64,000 nucleotides of DNA from positions 59,129-123,128 of the forward strand of contig NZ_WOCA01000012.1 in NCBI RefSeq assembly GCF_009728145.1, read 5' to 3'. The DNA comes from Ornithinibacillus caprae (GTDB lineage: Bacteria; Bacillota; Bacilli; Bacillales; Amphibacillaceae). Below the pieces are notes generated by a model that was not told the DNA's origin, did not search any database, and saw only the letters and a list, made by a program, of their open reading frames with translations. Shown here piece after piece: positions 27,456-35,516 of this stretch. Each line of letters starts with the position of its first letter. Within the stretch, counting starts at the first letter, position 1. Position numbers and translations under genes: made by a program.

Positions 27456-27495
27456 AAAAAAACGTGTGGGCTCCTTAAAGTCCCACACGTTTTTA
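27456..27495. terminator. terminator of ctaM
   Basis: AAAAACGTGTGGG/CCCACACGTTTTT stem, bidirectional. It overlaps the ctaM stop codon. Confidence 0.88.
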
Positions 27496-27948
27496 GGTTC
27501 CTAGTATAGCTTTTATTAAACTAGTGGTCTCCCCACCATCATAGAGTACATATAATAATAAATACACCATAATTCCAGTTATCGCAGTGAAAAACCATAT
27601 AATACTCGTAACTGGTCCTACTTTTCTATGTACAGAGATCCTACGTTTAAATGCGAGTACTAACGTTACGATACCAAATACTGCACCAGTTGTAGCTAAA
27701 ATAATATGAAACACTAAAAATATCGTATAAAATACTTTCAGTTCATCAGGTCCTCCAAAACTAGTATTTCCAACAAATATAGTTCGAGATGCATATATAA
27801 TAAAAAATATCAATGCACTAATCGCAGCAGAGATCATTACTTTTTTATGAGAGGTTTCTTTCCCTTTAACAATTAATCTCCAGCCTATAGCTACTAATAT
27901 AGCGCTTAATAAGATAAAAAATGTACTGATTGTCGGTAAAATAGCCAT
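27493..27948 (-). CDS. ctaM: DUF420 membrane protein, CtaM/YozB-like oxidase assembly factor
   Basis: 151 residues with four to five membrane helices. DUF420 proteins (CtaM in Staphylococcus, YozB in B. subtilis) are needed for assembly of aa3/caa3 quinol or cytochrome oxidases; here it sits immediately downstream of ctaG, which supports that role. Conserved features: an N-terminal helix (STFFILLSAILVAIGWRLI), YASRTIF, and HIILATTGAVFGI with a conserved His. ATG with GGGAACG upstream. In B. subtilis yozB is elsewhere, so this placement within the cta block is informative. Confidence 0.85.
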   Translation of the reverse strand: MAILPTISTFFILLSAILVAIGWRLIVKGKETSHKKVMISAAISALIFFIIYASRTIFVGNTSFGGPDELKVFYTIFLVFHIILATTGAVFGIVTLVLAFKRRISVHRKVGPVTSIIWFFTAITGIMVYLLLYVLYDGGETTSLIKAILGT

Positions 27949-28046
27949 GTTCCACGTTCCCTTTCTATTCTATTTCCATTTAATCTCCCTATAGGGAGAA
28001 AAGCACAATTATAATCCAAATTGTACTTTTCTATTTATCTTTAATC

Positions 28047-28955
28047 TTAGTTAGACTCCGTAGCATTTGCTACTGGTAACGGATCAATTTTATGACTTTC
28101 AGGATTAAACCATCCATAAAATACTCGTGCTAAGATTACACCATATGTGATTTCCTGCATAATCTTCATAATAATACCACCTAGTTGTTGATCCTCTAAC
28201 GTACTCATTGGAGAGAACATTTCAGGTCCTGAGATAGTAAATGTAAGACTACTCAAAACATCCCCAGGGACACATAAACTCATTGCTTGTATCCATGCTC
28301 CAGTAGCACTATATGCCTCATAAAATGGTGCGTTTGAGAAAATGATTAAGACACAGGCAGGTGTGATTAAGACACTATTCCCAAAGATATAAAATATTTT
28401 TCCTAACGGATTCATTCGATCAAATTCTTTAATCGGTGAAAGAATTGGTAACCAAACAATAAAGGCAGCAATCAATAAAATAATAGAAATCGATGTATGT
28501 GCTACCATAGATGATTTCGAATAATCGAATATTGCAGGTATATGGTACAACGAAAACAACGCATTAAATAACAAAGCTGAAATAATTGGCAATGTTAATA
28601 ATTTCAAAATAGGTTTAATAATCGGCTTAAGTAAAACCCTTTCCCATATCCAAGCAGGAATACCTTTTATAATAAGCATAGGAAATATAATTAAATAAAT
28701 TGCCATTTGAGCCATATGTGCAGTTAGCATAATATGAGTCAATAAATCAATGGGAGACCCCTTAACTGCATATAATAGTACTAAACCTGTATAAAAGAAG
28801 ACTTGCTGCTTCGTTGTTGGCTTCTCTGTTACACCGAATTTATATCGTAATGGTCCTGTAATTAAAAAATATAGCAACCCGATAAATACTACAAACATAA
28901 GGAAGTACGGACTCCACAAGGCACGGAATCCAAAAATCTGTAATTCTAACCACAT
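28047..28955 (-). CDS. ctaG: cytochrome c oxidase assembly factor CtaG
   Basis: 302-residue membrane protein of the Bacillus caa3_CtaG family, required to form active cytochrome caa3 (probably copper delivery; unrelated in sequence to Cox11/CtaG of proteobacteria). Six to seven hydrophobic segments are visible, with conserved HMAQMAIYLIIFPMLI and SLYHIPAIFDYS blocks bearing His residues. The RBS TTGGAGTG precedes ATG. A terminator at 29061-29088 separates it from ctaF, so it has its own promoter in the 138-bp gap. Confidence 0.94.
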   Translation of the reverse strand: MWLELQIFGFRALWSPYFLMFVVFIGLLYFLITGPLRYKFGVTEKPTTKQQVFFYTGLVLLYAVKGSPIDLLTHIMLTAHMAQMAIYLIIFPMLIIKGIPAWIWERVLLKPIIKPILKLLTLPIISALLFNALFSLYHIPAIFDYSKSSMVAHTSISIILLIAAFIVWLPILSPIKEFDRMNPLGKIFYIFGNSVLITPACVLIIFSNAPFYEAYSATGAWIQAMSLCVPGDVLSSLTFTISGPEMFSPMSTLEDQQLGGIIMKIMQEITYGVILARVFYGWFNPESHKIDPLPVANATESN

Positions 28956-29060
28956 AGTTATTCACTCCAAAAAACTATTCTAATTAGTAGTATAACGTAT
29001 TTTTGATCATTGAAACATTGAAAATGTGACATTTTACGCAAAATGCTAGTGATAAAAAGA

Positions 29061-29088
29061 AAAGATCAGGAACACTCCTGATCTTTTT
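29061..29088 (-). terminator. terminator of the ctaCDEF operon
   Basis: AAAGATCAGGA/TCCTGATCTTT stem with a 4-nt loop and T run in the minus direction, 5 bp beyond the ctaF stop. Confidence 0.9.
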
Positions 29089-29093
29089 CTATA

Positions 29094-29414
29094 TTACCAC
29101 CAGATGATTAAGGTAAGTGCTAACACGGTAACAATAGCTGCTCCGATTCCACCGTATATCATTAAAGATGGCATTTCATGTCCTTTATCCTTCATATGCA
29201 TAAAATAGTAGAACTGAAAACCAACTTGAACTACTGCTAATAATAACAATAGTGGAATAGCAAAGAACTTATCCATTCCTGTTAGGACAACAACGAATGC
29301 AATGATCGTAAAAACAATCATCAATACAAACGTAATTAATTGCTTAATCATTTCATCTTTATGCTTTTGCTTATGGAAAGTATCTGGATTTCCGGTATTG
29401 GTGTTATTTGCCAT
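29094..29414 (-). CDS. ctaF: cytochrome c oxidase subunit IVB
   Basis: Small structural subunit of the caa3 oxidase. It has 106 residues with three membrane helices (about 25-45, 52-72, 83-104) and the FYYFMHMKDKGHE motif between the second and third. The start lies 3 bp after the ctaE stop, so translation is coupled. The RBS is GGTGGGG in the end of ctaE. Confidence 0.94.
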   Translation of the reverse strand: MANNTNTGNPDTFHKQKHKDEMIKQLITFVLMIVFTIIAFVVVLTGMDKFFAIPLLLLLAVVQVGFQFYYFMHMKDKGHEMPSLMIYGGIGAAIVTVLALTLIIWW

Positions 29415-29417
29415 AGC

Positions 29418-30041
29418 TTACCCCACCTTCCCCATTAAGTATACAACTGTGAAAATAAATACCCAAACAACATCTATAAAGTGCCAGTATAAACTGAACG
29501 TGTTAAATTTAGGTGCGTTGTATAGATTCAAACCACGTTTCGCATTACGTACCATAATAGCTGTTAACCAACATAGACCGAATAATACGTGACCTCCGTG
29601 GAATCCAACTAATGTATAGAATGCTGATCCAAAAGCAGATGAACGGAATGTAAATCCATAATCATGGATATAGTGATAAAACTCATAAATTTCTAAGGAA
29701 AGGAATGCTAGACCTAATAGCCCCGTAATCCCTAACCATAGTTGCATTTTCTTAAAATCATTATTTTTCATATGATACATTGCATATACACTAGTTAATG
29801 AACTAGTTAAAAGCAACATAGTCATAATGAATACTAATTCTAAACCAAATAATTCTTCAGAAGAAGGACCACCAGCTGTTGAATTTTTTAAAGCTAAGTA
29901 AGTCCCAAACAAACTTGCGAAAAGAACTGTTTCTCCTCCAAGAAAGAACCATAGCCCTAAAAATTTATTTTTACCCTCTAATGTAGCCTTCTCTGGGTTA
30001 TGTGGCATTGTTTCTGGATTTAAGGAATGATCGTGACTCAT
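29418..30041 (-). CDS. ctaE: cytochrome c oxidase subunit III
   Basis: 207 residues from ATG 30041 (MSHDHSLNPETM), preceded by GGGAGG; upstream in-frame codons overlap ctaD and are not used. Five predicted helices, the short bacterial form. Conserved COX3 motifs: FLGGETVLFASLF, and GFHGGHVLFGLCW with its paired His, and WHFIDVVWVFIFTVVYL at the C-terminus. It starts one base after the ctaD stop. Confidence 0.96.
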   Translation of the reverse strand: MSHDHSLNPETMPHNPEKATLEGKNKFLGLWFFLGGETVLFASLFGTYLALKNSTAGGPSSEELFGLELVFIMTMLLLTSSLTSVYAMYHMKNNDFKKMQLWLGITGLLGLAFLSLEIYEFYHYIHDYGFTFRSSAFGSAFYTLVGFHGGHVLFGLCWLTAIMVRNAKRGLNLYNAPKFNTFSLYWHFIDVVWVFIFTVVYLMGKVG

Positions 30042-30042
30042 A

Positions 30043-31896
30043 TTAGTCAGCCTCCCTTTCAAGTTCTTCTTTTGTAATATGATAGCCGTGATCATCCTTA
30101 AGTGATCGAACTAACATACTACCAAGACCGATAGCCATACCACCAAATAGGAAGATATATGCGATATCGTAATTAGTTTGGTAAATAAAACCAAAACTTG
30201 CAATAAAGAATCCTAAAGACATTACAAATGGAATAATGGATCCATTTGGCATATGAATATCACCCAATGGTTCTGCAGGTGTCATTTTACCTTTACCTTC
30301 CATTTTTTCAATCCATAACGGATCTAAACCACGAACTAATGGCAATTGCTTAAAGTTATAGTGTGGTGGTGGTGATGAAATCGCCCACTCTAATGTACGG
30401 CCATCCCATGGATCGGCAGGTGCTTTTTCTCCTTTAACAGCAGTGTAAATTGCATTGATTAAGAATACAATGACACCAAATGCCATGAAGAAAGCTCCAA
30501 TTGTACTGATTAAGTTTCCTGTATCCAACCCTTGGTCTTCTAAGAATACCCAATAACGACGTGGCATACCCATAAGACCTAAGAAATGCTGGATAAAGAA
30601 TGTTAAATGGAATCCAATAAAGAATGTCCAGAACGTTAATTTACCCATACCTTCATGTAAGATGCGTCCGAAAATCTTCGGCCACCAATAATGTAGACCA
30701 GCTAATATACCAAATACTACCCCACCAACAATTACATAGTGGAAGTGAGCTACAACGAAATAAGTATCATGATATTGGTAATCGGCAACTGCTGCTGCAA
30801 CCATTACTCCAGTCATACCACCAAGTGTGAATGAAGGAATAAATCCTAATGACCAAAGCATTGCGGAATTTATTGTAATACTTCCACCCCAAAGTGTTAG
30901 TAGCCAGTTAAAAATCTTAATACCAGTAGGTACGGCAATCGCCATTGTTGCAATTGCAAATATTGAGTTTGCTACAGGTCCCATACCAACCGTAAACATG
31001 TGGTGGGCCCATACCATGAAACCTAAGAACGCGATTAAAATAGTTGCAAATACCATTGCTGTATAACCAAATAAACGTTTCTTAGAGAAGGTTGAAAATA
31101 TATCACTGAATAAACCAAAAGCAGGTAAAATCAAGATATAAACTTCTGGATGTCCAAAGATCCAGAATAAATGCTGCCATATAATCGAGTTACCACCTAA
31201 TGCAACATCGAAAAATGCTGCACCGAACATACGGTCAAACATTAGTAGGAAAAGTCCTACAGTTAATGCTGGAAAAGCAAATAGAATTAAAATACTTACT
31301 ACAAATGTAGTCCAAGTAAATAACGGCATACGCATGTAAGTCATACCAGGTGCACGCATATTTACGATAGTTACTAGGAAATTAATACCCCCCATTAACG
31401 TACCAGCACCGGAGAGCTGTAGACCCATTACATAATAATCAACACCATGTCCAGGTGATTGTGTGGATAACGGTGCATATGCAGTCCAACCAGAATCTGG
31501 TGCACCACCTGTGAACCAACTTACGTTTAGCATAATTCCGCCAAATAAGAACATCCAAAAACCTAATGAGTTTAAAAATGGAAACGCTACATCACGCGCA
31601 CCAATTTGCAATGGCATTATAGCATTCATTAAGCCTAGTAGCAACGGCATCGCTGCCAAGAAAATCATGGTTGTACCATGCATAGTAATCATTTCATTAT
31701 ATAAACCTGCACTAATGAAATTATTTTCAGGTTTAATTAATTGAATACGAATTATCATTGCTTCTAATCCACCGAGTAGGAAAAACAAACCACCTGCATA
31801 CAAATAAAGTTTCCCAATTTTCTTATGGTCAACTGTCGTTAAGTAGTCCCATAACACGGCGGCGAAGCCTTTGTTTTGAGTAGCTGCATTACTCAC
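30043..31896 (-). CDS. ctaD: cytochrome c oxidase subunit I
   Basis: Catalytic subunit with heme a and the heme a3-CuB centre; a proton pump. It has 617 residues, 14 helices. Ligand motifs are visible: TMHGTTMIF (heme a His), WIFGHPEVYI (CuB His and crosslinked Tyr), AHHMFTVG (CuB His pair) and VAHFHYVIVGG (heme a3/a His). The sequence is of the A1-type with the glutamate-containing GHPEVYILILP. GTG start at 31896 with GGGAGG 8 nt upstream. It is 41 bp downstream of ctaC. Confidence 0.97.
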   Translation of the reverse strand: MSNAATQNKGFAAVLWDYLTTVDHKKIGKLYLYAGGLFFLLGGLEAMIIRIQLIKPENNFISAGLYNEMITMHGTTMIFLAAMPLLLGLMNAIMPLQIGARDVAFPFLNSLGFWMFLFGGIMLNVSWFTGGAPDSGWTAYAPLSTQSPGHGVDYYVMGLQLSGAGTLMGGINFLVTIVNMRAPGMTYMRMPLFTWTTFVVSILILFAFPALTVGLFLLMFDRMFGAAFFDVALGGNSIIWQHLFWIFGHPEVYILILPAFGLFSDIFSTFSKKRLFGYTAMVFATILIAFLGFMVWAHHMFTVGMGPVANSIFAIATMAIAVPTGIKIFNWLLTLWGGSITINSAMLWSLGFIPSFTLGGMTGVMVAAAVADYQYHDTYFVVAHFHYVIVGGVVFGILAGLHYWWPKIFGRILHEGMGKLTFWTFFIGFHLTFFIQHFLGLMGMPRRYWVFLEDQGLDTGNLISTIGAFFMAFGVIVFLINAIYTAVKGEKAPADPWDGRTLEWAISSPPPHYNFKQLPLVRGLDPLWIEKMEGKGKMTPAEPLGDIHMPNGSIIPFVMSLGFFIASFGFIYQTNYDIAYIFLFGGMAIGLGSMLVRSLKDDHGYHITKEELEREAD

Positions 31897-31937
31897 AAGT
31901 TAAACCTCCCTTTTACGTCTTCCATCCCTATTTTTAT

Positions 31938-32990
31938 TTAGTTACCAGCACTTTCAGGTGTAATATCAGAAGGCTGCAGCTGCAATAAATATTCAGCAAT
32001 TGCATCAGCATCTTCATCTGAAAGGGCAGGATATTTTCCTGTCATTTTATTACCTGGTTTAATTGTTTCAGGATCTTGAAGCCAATCTACTAAGTTGTCT
32101 TTTGTTAATTCTTTGATCCCTGCAAGACGAGAACGGTCTCCGAAGTTTGTTAAATTCGGACCAGTTGCAACTGGAGATGATCCAATAGCGTGACAAGCCA
32201 TACAGTTATTTTCTTCGAATAACGCTTGACCTTCAAGGGCTACTGTATCTTGTGGCTCTTGTTCAGGGTCTACATTTTGCATATCTGCAATCCATGTTTC
32301 ATATTCTTCAGGACTAACTACAACAATCTTAAAGTCCATCAATGAGTGAGATGGTCCACAGAATTCTGCACATTTTCCCCAATAAACGCCTTCTTCATAA
32401 GCTTCAATATACATTGTGTTTTCATTTTCAGGGTTTACATCCATTTTTCCTGATAATGAAGGAACCCAAAGTGAATGAATTACATCAGAAGAAAGCATAT
32501 TTAAGTATACTTTTTCTCCAACAGGAATATATAAGTCCTGGCTAGTTTGAATTTCTTCACCAGCATAATCAAAATGCCACCAATATTGGTTTCCTGTTAC
32601 ATTGATATTAATTGAATCCTTTGCATCAGTTTCATCAGCTAAATCAAAAGTTGCGAGTACAGTTGGAACCGCAATAATGATTAACAAAAGGATTGGAATT
32701 ACTGTCCAAACAGTTTCTAATGTTTGGTTACCTTCAACTTGTTTTGGTATGTAATCTTCTTGCCCTTTTTTCTTACGAAAACGTATAAGAGTAATTACAT
32801 AAATAACCATTACTACAGCAAAAACAAAAAGCATGATAACGGTTGTTAAAATAATTAAATCCATTGAAGATTCAGCACCATACCCCTTTGGTACTAAAGC
32901 TGTTAAATTTTCTTTACCACAGCCTGATAAAACTAGCGCCAATGAGCCTAACAGGAATAAAGCTCTAAATTTTCCCATCCAACCTAACAT
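31938..32990 (-). CDS. ctaC: cytochrome c oxidase subunit II, cytochrome c fused (caa3 type)
   Basis: 350 residues from ATG 32990, which gives a lipoprotein signal (FLLGSLALVLSGC); a longer in-frame start at 33020 has its SD touching the ATG. Two membrane hairpin helices are followed by the CuA cupredoxin domain (HSLW...CAEFCGPSHSLM), then a C-terminal cytochrome c domain with the heme motif CMACH and the distal Met in NKMTGKYP. The fused cytochrome c is what makes this caa3 rather than aa3. It heads ctaCDEF after ctaB. Confidence 0.96.
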   Translation of the reverse strand: MLGWMGKFRALFLLGSLALVLSGCGKENLTALVPKGYGAESSMDLIILTTVIMLFVFAVVMVIYVITLIRFRKKKGQEDYIPKQVEGNQTLETVWTVIPILLLIIIAVPTVLATFDLADETDAKDSININVTGNQYWWHFDYAGEEIQTSQDLYIPVGEKVYLNMLSSDVIHSLWVPSLSGKMDVNPENENTMYIEAYEEGVYWGKCAEFCGPSHSLMDFKIVVVSPEEYETWIADMQNVDPEQEPQDTVALEGQALFEENNCMACHAIGSSPVATGPNLTNFGDRSRLAGIKELTKDNLVDWLQDPETIKPGNKMTGKYPALSDEDADAIAEYLLQLQPSDITPESAGN

Positions 32991-33033
32991 GTATTCATAC
33001 CTCTCTTTCTCTTCATTCATCCTTGTATTTTAT

Positions 33034-33978
33034 TTAATTAATAGGGAAATCGATAGTTATTATTGCCATCATCACAAATAGAATTGTTAAATAATTTAAT
33101 GAATAAATAAATATCATGTTTGCCCACTTTAAATCATCCTTAACAAAGAATCCTCTAATTGCGATAAGTAACCACCCAACATTAAGCAACGTAGCAATTG
33201 TCACAAAAATTGCTCCTAAAGATGTTAAAAAGAATGGTAATGGCAATAAACATGCAATATAAATTACAATTTGTCGTTTTGTGAATTCAAATCCATAAAC
33301 AACTGGAAGCATTGGTATATTAGCAGCTTTGTAGTCATCTACTTTTTTCATAGCCAATGCTAGGAAATGTGGAGTTTGCCATATAAACATTATAAGAAAC
33401 AACACAACCGGTACGATATGGAGATTAGGATCTATAGCTGCCCAACCAATTAGTGGTGGGACCGCTCCAGAAAAACTACCTACTACTGTATTAAGTGTGT
33501 ATTTTCTTTTTGACCACATGGTGTATAAGACGACATAAGCAAACCAGCCAAATAATGCGATTAAGGTAGCTTCAACTGTTGTAAATAACAAAAAAGCAAG
33601 CCCAAGAATTGTCGATGCGACTCCCAAAATAAGAACGGTTTTTAATGTAAATCTCCCAGTAACAGTTGGGCGATTTTTAGTCCGAACCATTACAGGATCA
33701 ATATCCGCATCATACCAATTATTTAAGATTGTACCCCCTGCAATGACTAGGGCACTACCTGCCATTGTTAACAAGAATATGTCCCAATTTGCTAAAAACG
33801 AGGAATTGGTAAAATGAAGTGCTAATAAAAATCCAACAGTAGCTGTCATTAAATTTGAATTAACAATACCAACTTTAATAAGAGCCTTTAAATCTGACAA
33901 TAGTGTTGTTTTGTTTTCCCCTGATACAGTAACATTCCCCAAAACCTGTGAAGTAGTAGTTGTTTCAGCCTTGTTCAT
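33034..33978 (-). CDS. ctaB: protoheme IX farnesyltransferase (heme O synthase)
   Basis: Adds a farnesyl group to heme b to give heme O, the precursor of heme A. It has 314 residues and about nine helices of the UbiA fold. The first Asp-rich site is NNWYDADIDPVMVRTKNRP and the second is KKVDDYKAANIPMLPVVYG. The RBS GGGGGGA precedes ATG. It is divergent from ctaA and 43 bp upstream of the ctaC start, so ctaB probably leads a ctaB-CDEF transcript. Confidence 0.97.
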   Translation of the reverse strand: MNKAETTTTSQVLGNVTVSGENKTTLLSDLKALIKVGIVNSNLMTATVGFLLALHFTNSSFLANWDIFLLTMAGSALVIAGGTILNNWYDADIDPVMVRTKNRPTVTGRFTLKTVLILGVASTILGLAFLLFTTVEATLIALFGWFAYVVLYTMWSKRKYTLNTVVGSFSGAVPPLIGWAAIDPNLHIVPVVLFLIMFIWQTPHFLALAMKKVDDYKAANIPMLPVVYGFEFTKRQIVIYIACLLPLPFFLTSLGAIFVTIATLLNVGWLLIAIRGFFVKDDLKWANMIFIYSLNYLTILFVMMAIITIDFPIN

Positions 33979-34519
33979 TATGATTATCCCCCCTTCAAAT
34001 CCCTACTTAAGGAACACATTTAAATAAGCATACTTTGAGTAGTTATAGAACTATTAGTATTACTATTCCCTTAAGTATCCTTATTATATTCTTCATTGTA
34101 TCATGGAACCAAATCGATATTCTATTGTACTACATAGCATTAATTTCCTTTTTAAAAATATATGACAATTTTGTGAATGGCATATATAAAATAAAATAAA
34201 AGGCATTTCAGCCTTCCAATTAACGCATTATGTAGCAGCCCAAATATGGACATAGTATTTTGAAGCTTATCAAATATCCCCTACATTATTTCTAGCAGAC
34301 AATGGAGAACAATGCAAGGTTTTTTTCTTTTTTTAACGTGAAAATAGTGATAAATCGTGATAATATGAAACTTATGTGTCAATTGTCACATTTTCTGCTA
34401 ATTTTGTTGATTTATATAATCATAAGATATTATTATGTAAGTTAGAAATAAATGGAGCAACATCATTCAAACTAGTTTTTGGTTCATAATTATAAACAAC
34501 ACGAAGTGAGGAAATTTTT
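33979..34519. promoter_or_regulatory. ctaB/ctaA divergent control region
   Basis: 541 bp with no ORF, AT-rich. It should hold the two divergent promoters. The clearest element is a dyad at 34375-34390, TGTGT-CAATTG-TCACA, one mismatch from the FNR/CRP half-site pattern TGTGA-N6-TCACA, 130 bp upstream of the ctaA start. In B. subtilis this intergenic region is controlled by ResD and CcpA; I could not place those sites here with confidence. Confidence 0.45.
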
Positions 34520-35479
34520 ATGGTTAAAATATTAAAATGGCTTTCGGTAGTAGCATCCGTTGGAATGATTTTTATCTTAATCGGTGGTGCACTAGTAACA
34601 AAAACAGAGTCGGGTGCAGGGTGTGGTTCTAGTTGGCCATTATGTAACGGAGAATTTATTCCTACAGATATTTCCCCTGAACTAGTGATCGAACTTAGCC
34701 ACCGATTAGTTTCGGGAATAGTCGGTATCGTAGTTCTATTACTTTCATTCCTTTCATGGAAGCATATTGGACATATTCGCGAGGTTAAATTCTTATCATT
34801 TCTCTCTATATTCTTTCTTGTATTACAAGGTTTAATAGGAGCTGCTGCTGTTATGTGGGGACAGTCTGATTTTGTTTTAGCAGCTCACTTTGGAATATCA
34901 TTGATTTCTTTTGCAGCTGTTTTCCTGTTAATGCTTTTAATATTTGAGATTGATAAAAAGTTTGACACAAAATCACTACACATAAACAAAAAACACCGAC
35001 TCGAAATTTACGCACTAACACTTTATACTCTGATCGTTGTGTATACAGGTGCACTTGTCCGTCATACTAATGCAAACCTTGTATGTGGTGATTGGCCATT
35101 TTGTACAAACACTGCTCCTTTTGATTTTTCTAGTTACAGCTTGGAGCAATGGATTCAGATGGGACATCGCTTAGCCGCTGGAGTATTATTTATTTGGACA
35201 GCAGTATTATTCTTTCGAATGATCAAAAATTATCGTCATTCTCGCGTCATGTTTTGGGGATGGACTACTGTATTTGCCTTAATTACATTACAAGTATTTT
35301 TCGGGGCAATGATTATCTTCACCCTATTAAATCTTGGTATAGCGTTACTTCATGCATTAGTGATTTCCTGCTATTTTGCTATGCTGAGTTACTTTATTCT
35401 TCTATCATCTAGAAGTGCTGCTATGGAAAAGAGTCATTCACAATCAAATCAATCTAATAATTTTATTAAAGTTAAGTAA
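34520..35479 (+). CDS. ctaA: heme A synthase
   Basis: Membrane oxygenase that converts heme O to heme A. It has 319 residues with eight helices in two four-helix halves. The Bacillus-type cysteine pair is present in the first extracytoplasmic loop (GCGSSWPLC) and a second in CGDWPFC. Conserved heme-ligating His occur in ELSHRLVSG, AHFGISL, GHRLAAG and LLHALVI. GTGAGGA is the RBS. It is transcribed alone, opposite to ctaB, and ends at a bidirectional terminator shared with pyc. Confidence 0.97.
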   Translation: MVKILKWLSVVASVGMIFILIGGALVTKTESGAGCGSSWPLCNGEFIPTDISPELVIELSHRLVSGIVGIVVLLLSFLSWKHIGHIREVKFLSFLSIFFLVLQGLIGAAAVMWGQSDFVLAAHFGISLISFAAVFLLMLLIFEIDKKFDTKSLHINKKHRLEIYALTLYTLIVVYTGALVRHTNANLVCGDWPFCTNTAPFDFSSYSLEQWIQMGHRLAAGVLFIWTAVLFFRMIKNYRHSRVMFWGWTTVFALITLQVFFGAMIIFTLLNLGIALLHALVISCYFAMLSYFILLSSRSAAMEKSHSQSNQSNNFIKVK

Positions 35480-35480
35480 A

Positions 35481-35515
35481 AAACAGGTAGTAGATTTTTT
35501 TCTACTACCTGTTTT
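35481..35515. terminator. bidirectional terminator between ctaA and pyc
   Basis: 13-bp perfect stem AACAGGTAGTAGA/TCTACTACCTGTT around a T6 loop, with A-rich and T-rich flanks for the two convergent genes. Confidence 0.92.
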
Positions 35516-35516
35516 C

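Noticed and set aside
27255..27488. 77-codon minus-strand ORF upstream of ctaM terminator
   Set aside because: It spans two terminator hairpins and the ~110-bp repeat; no SD and no family resemblance.
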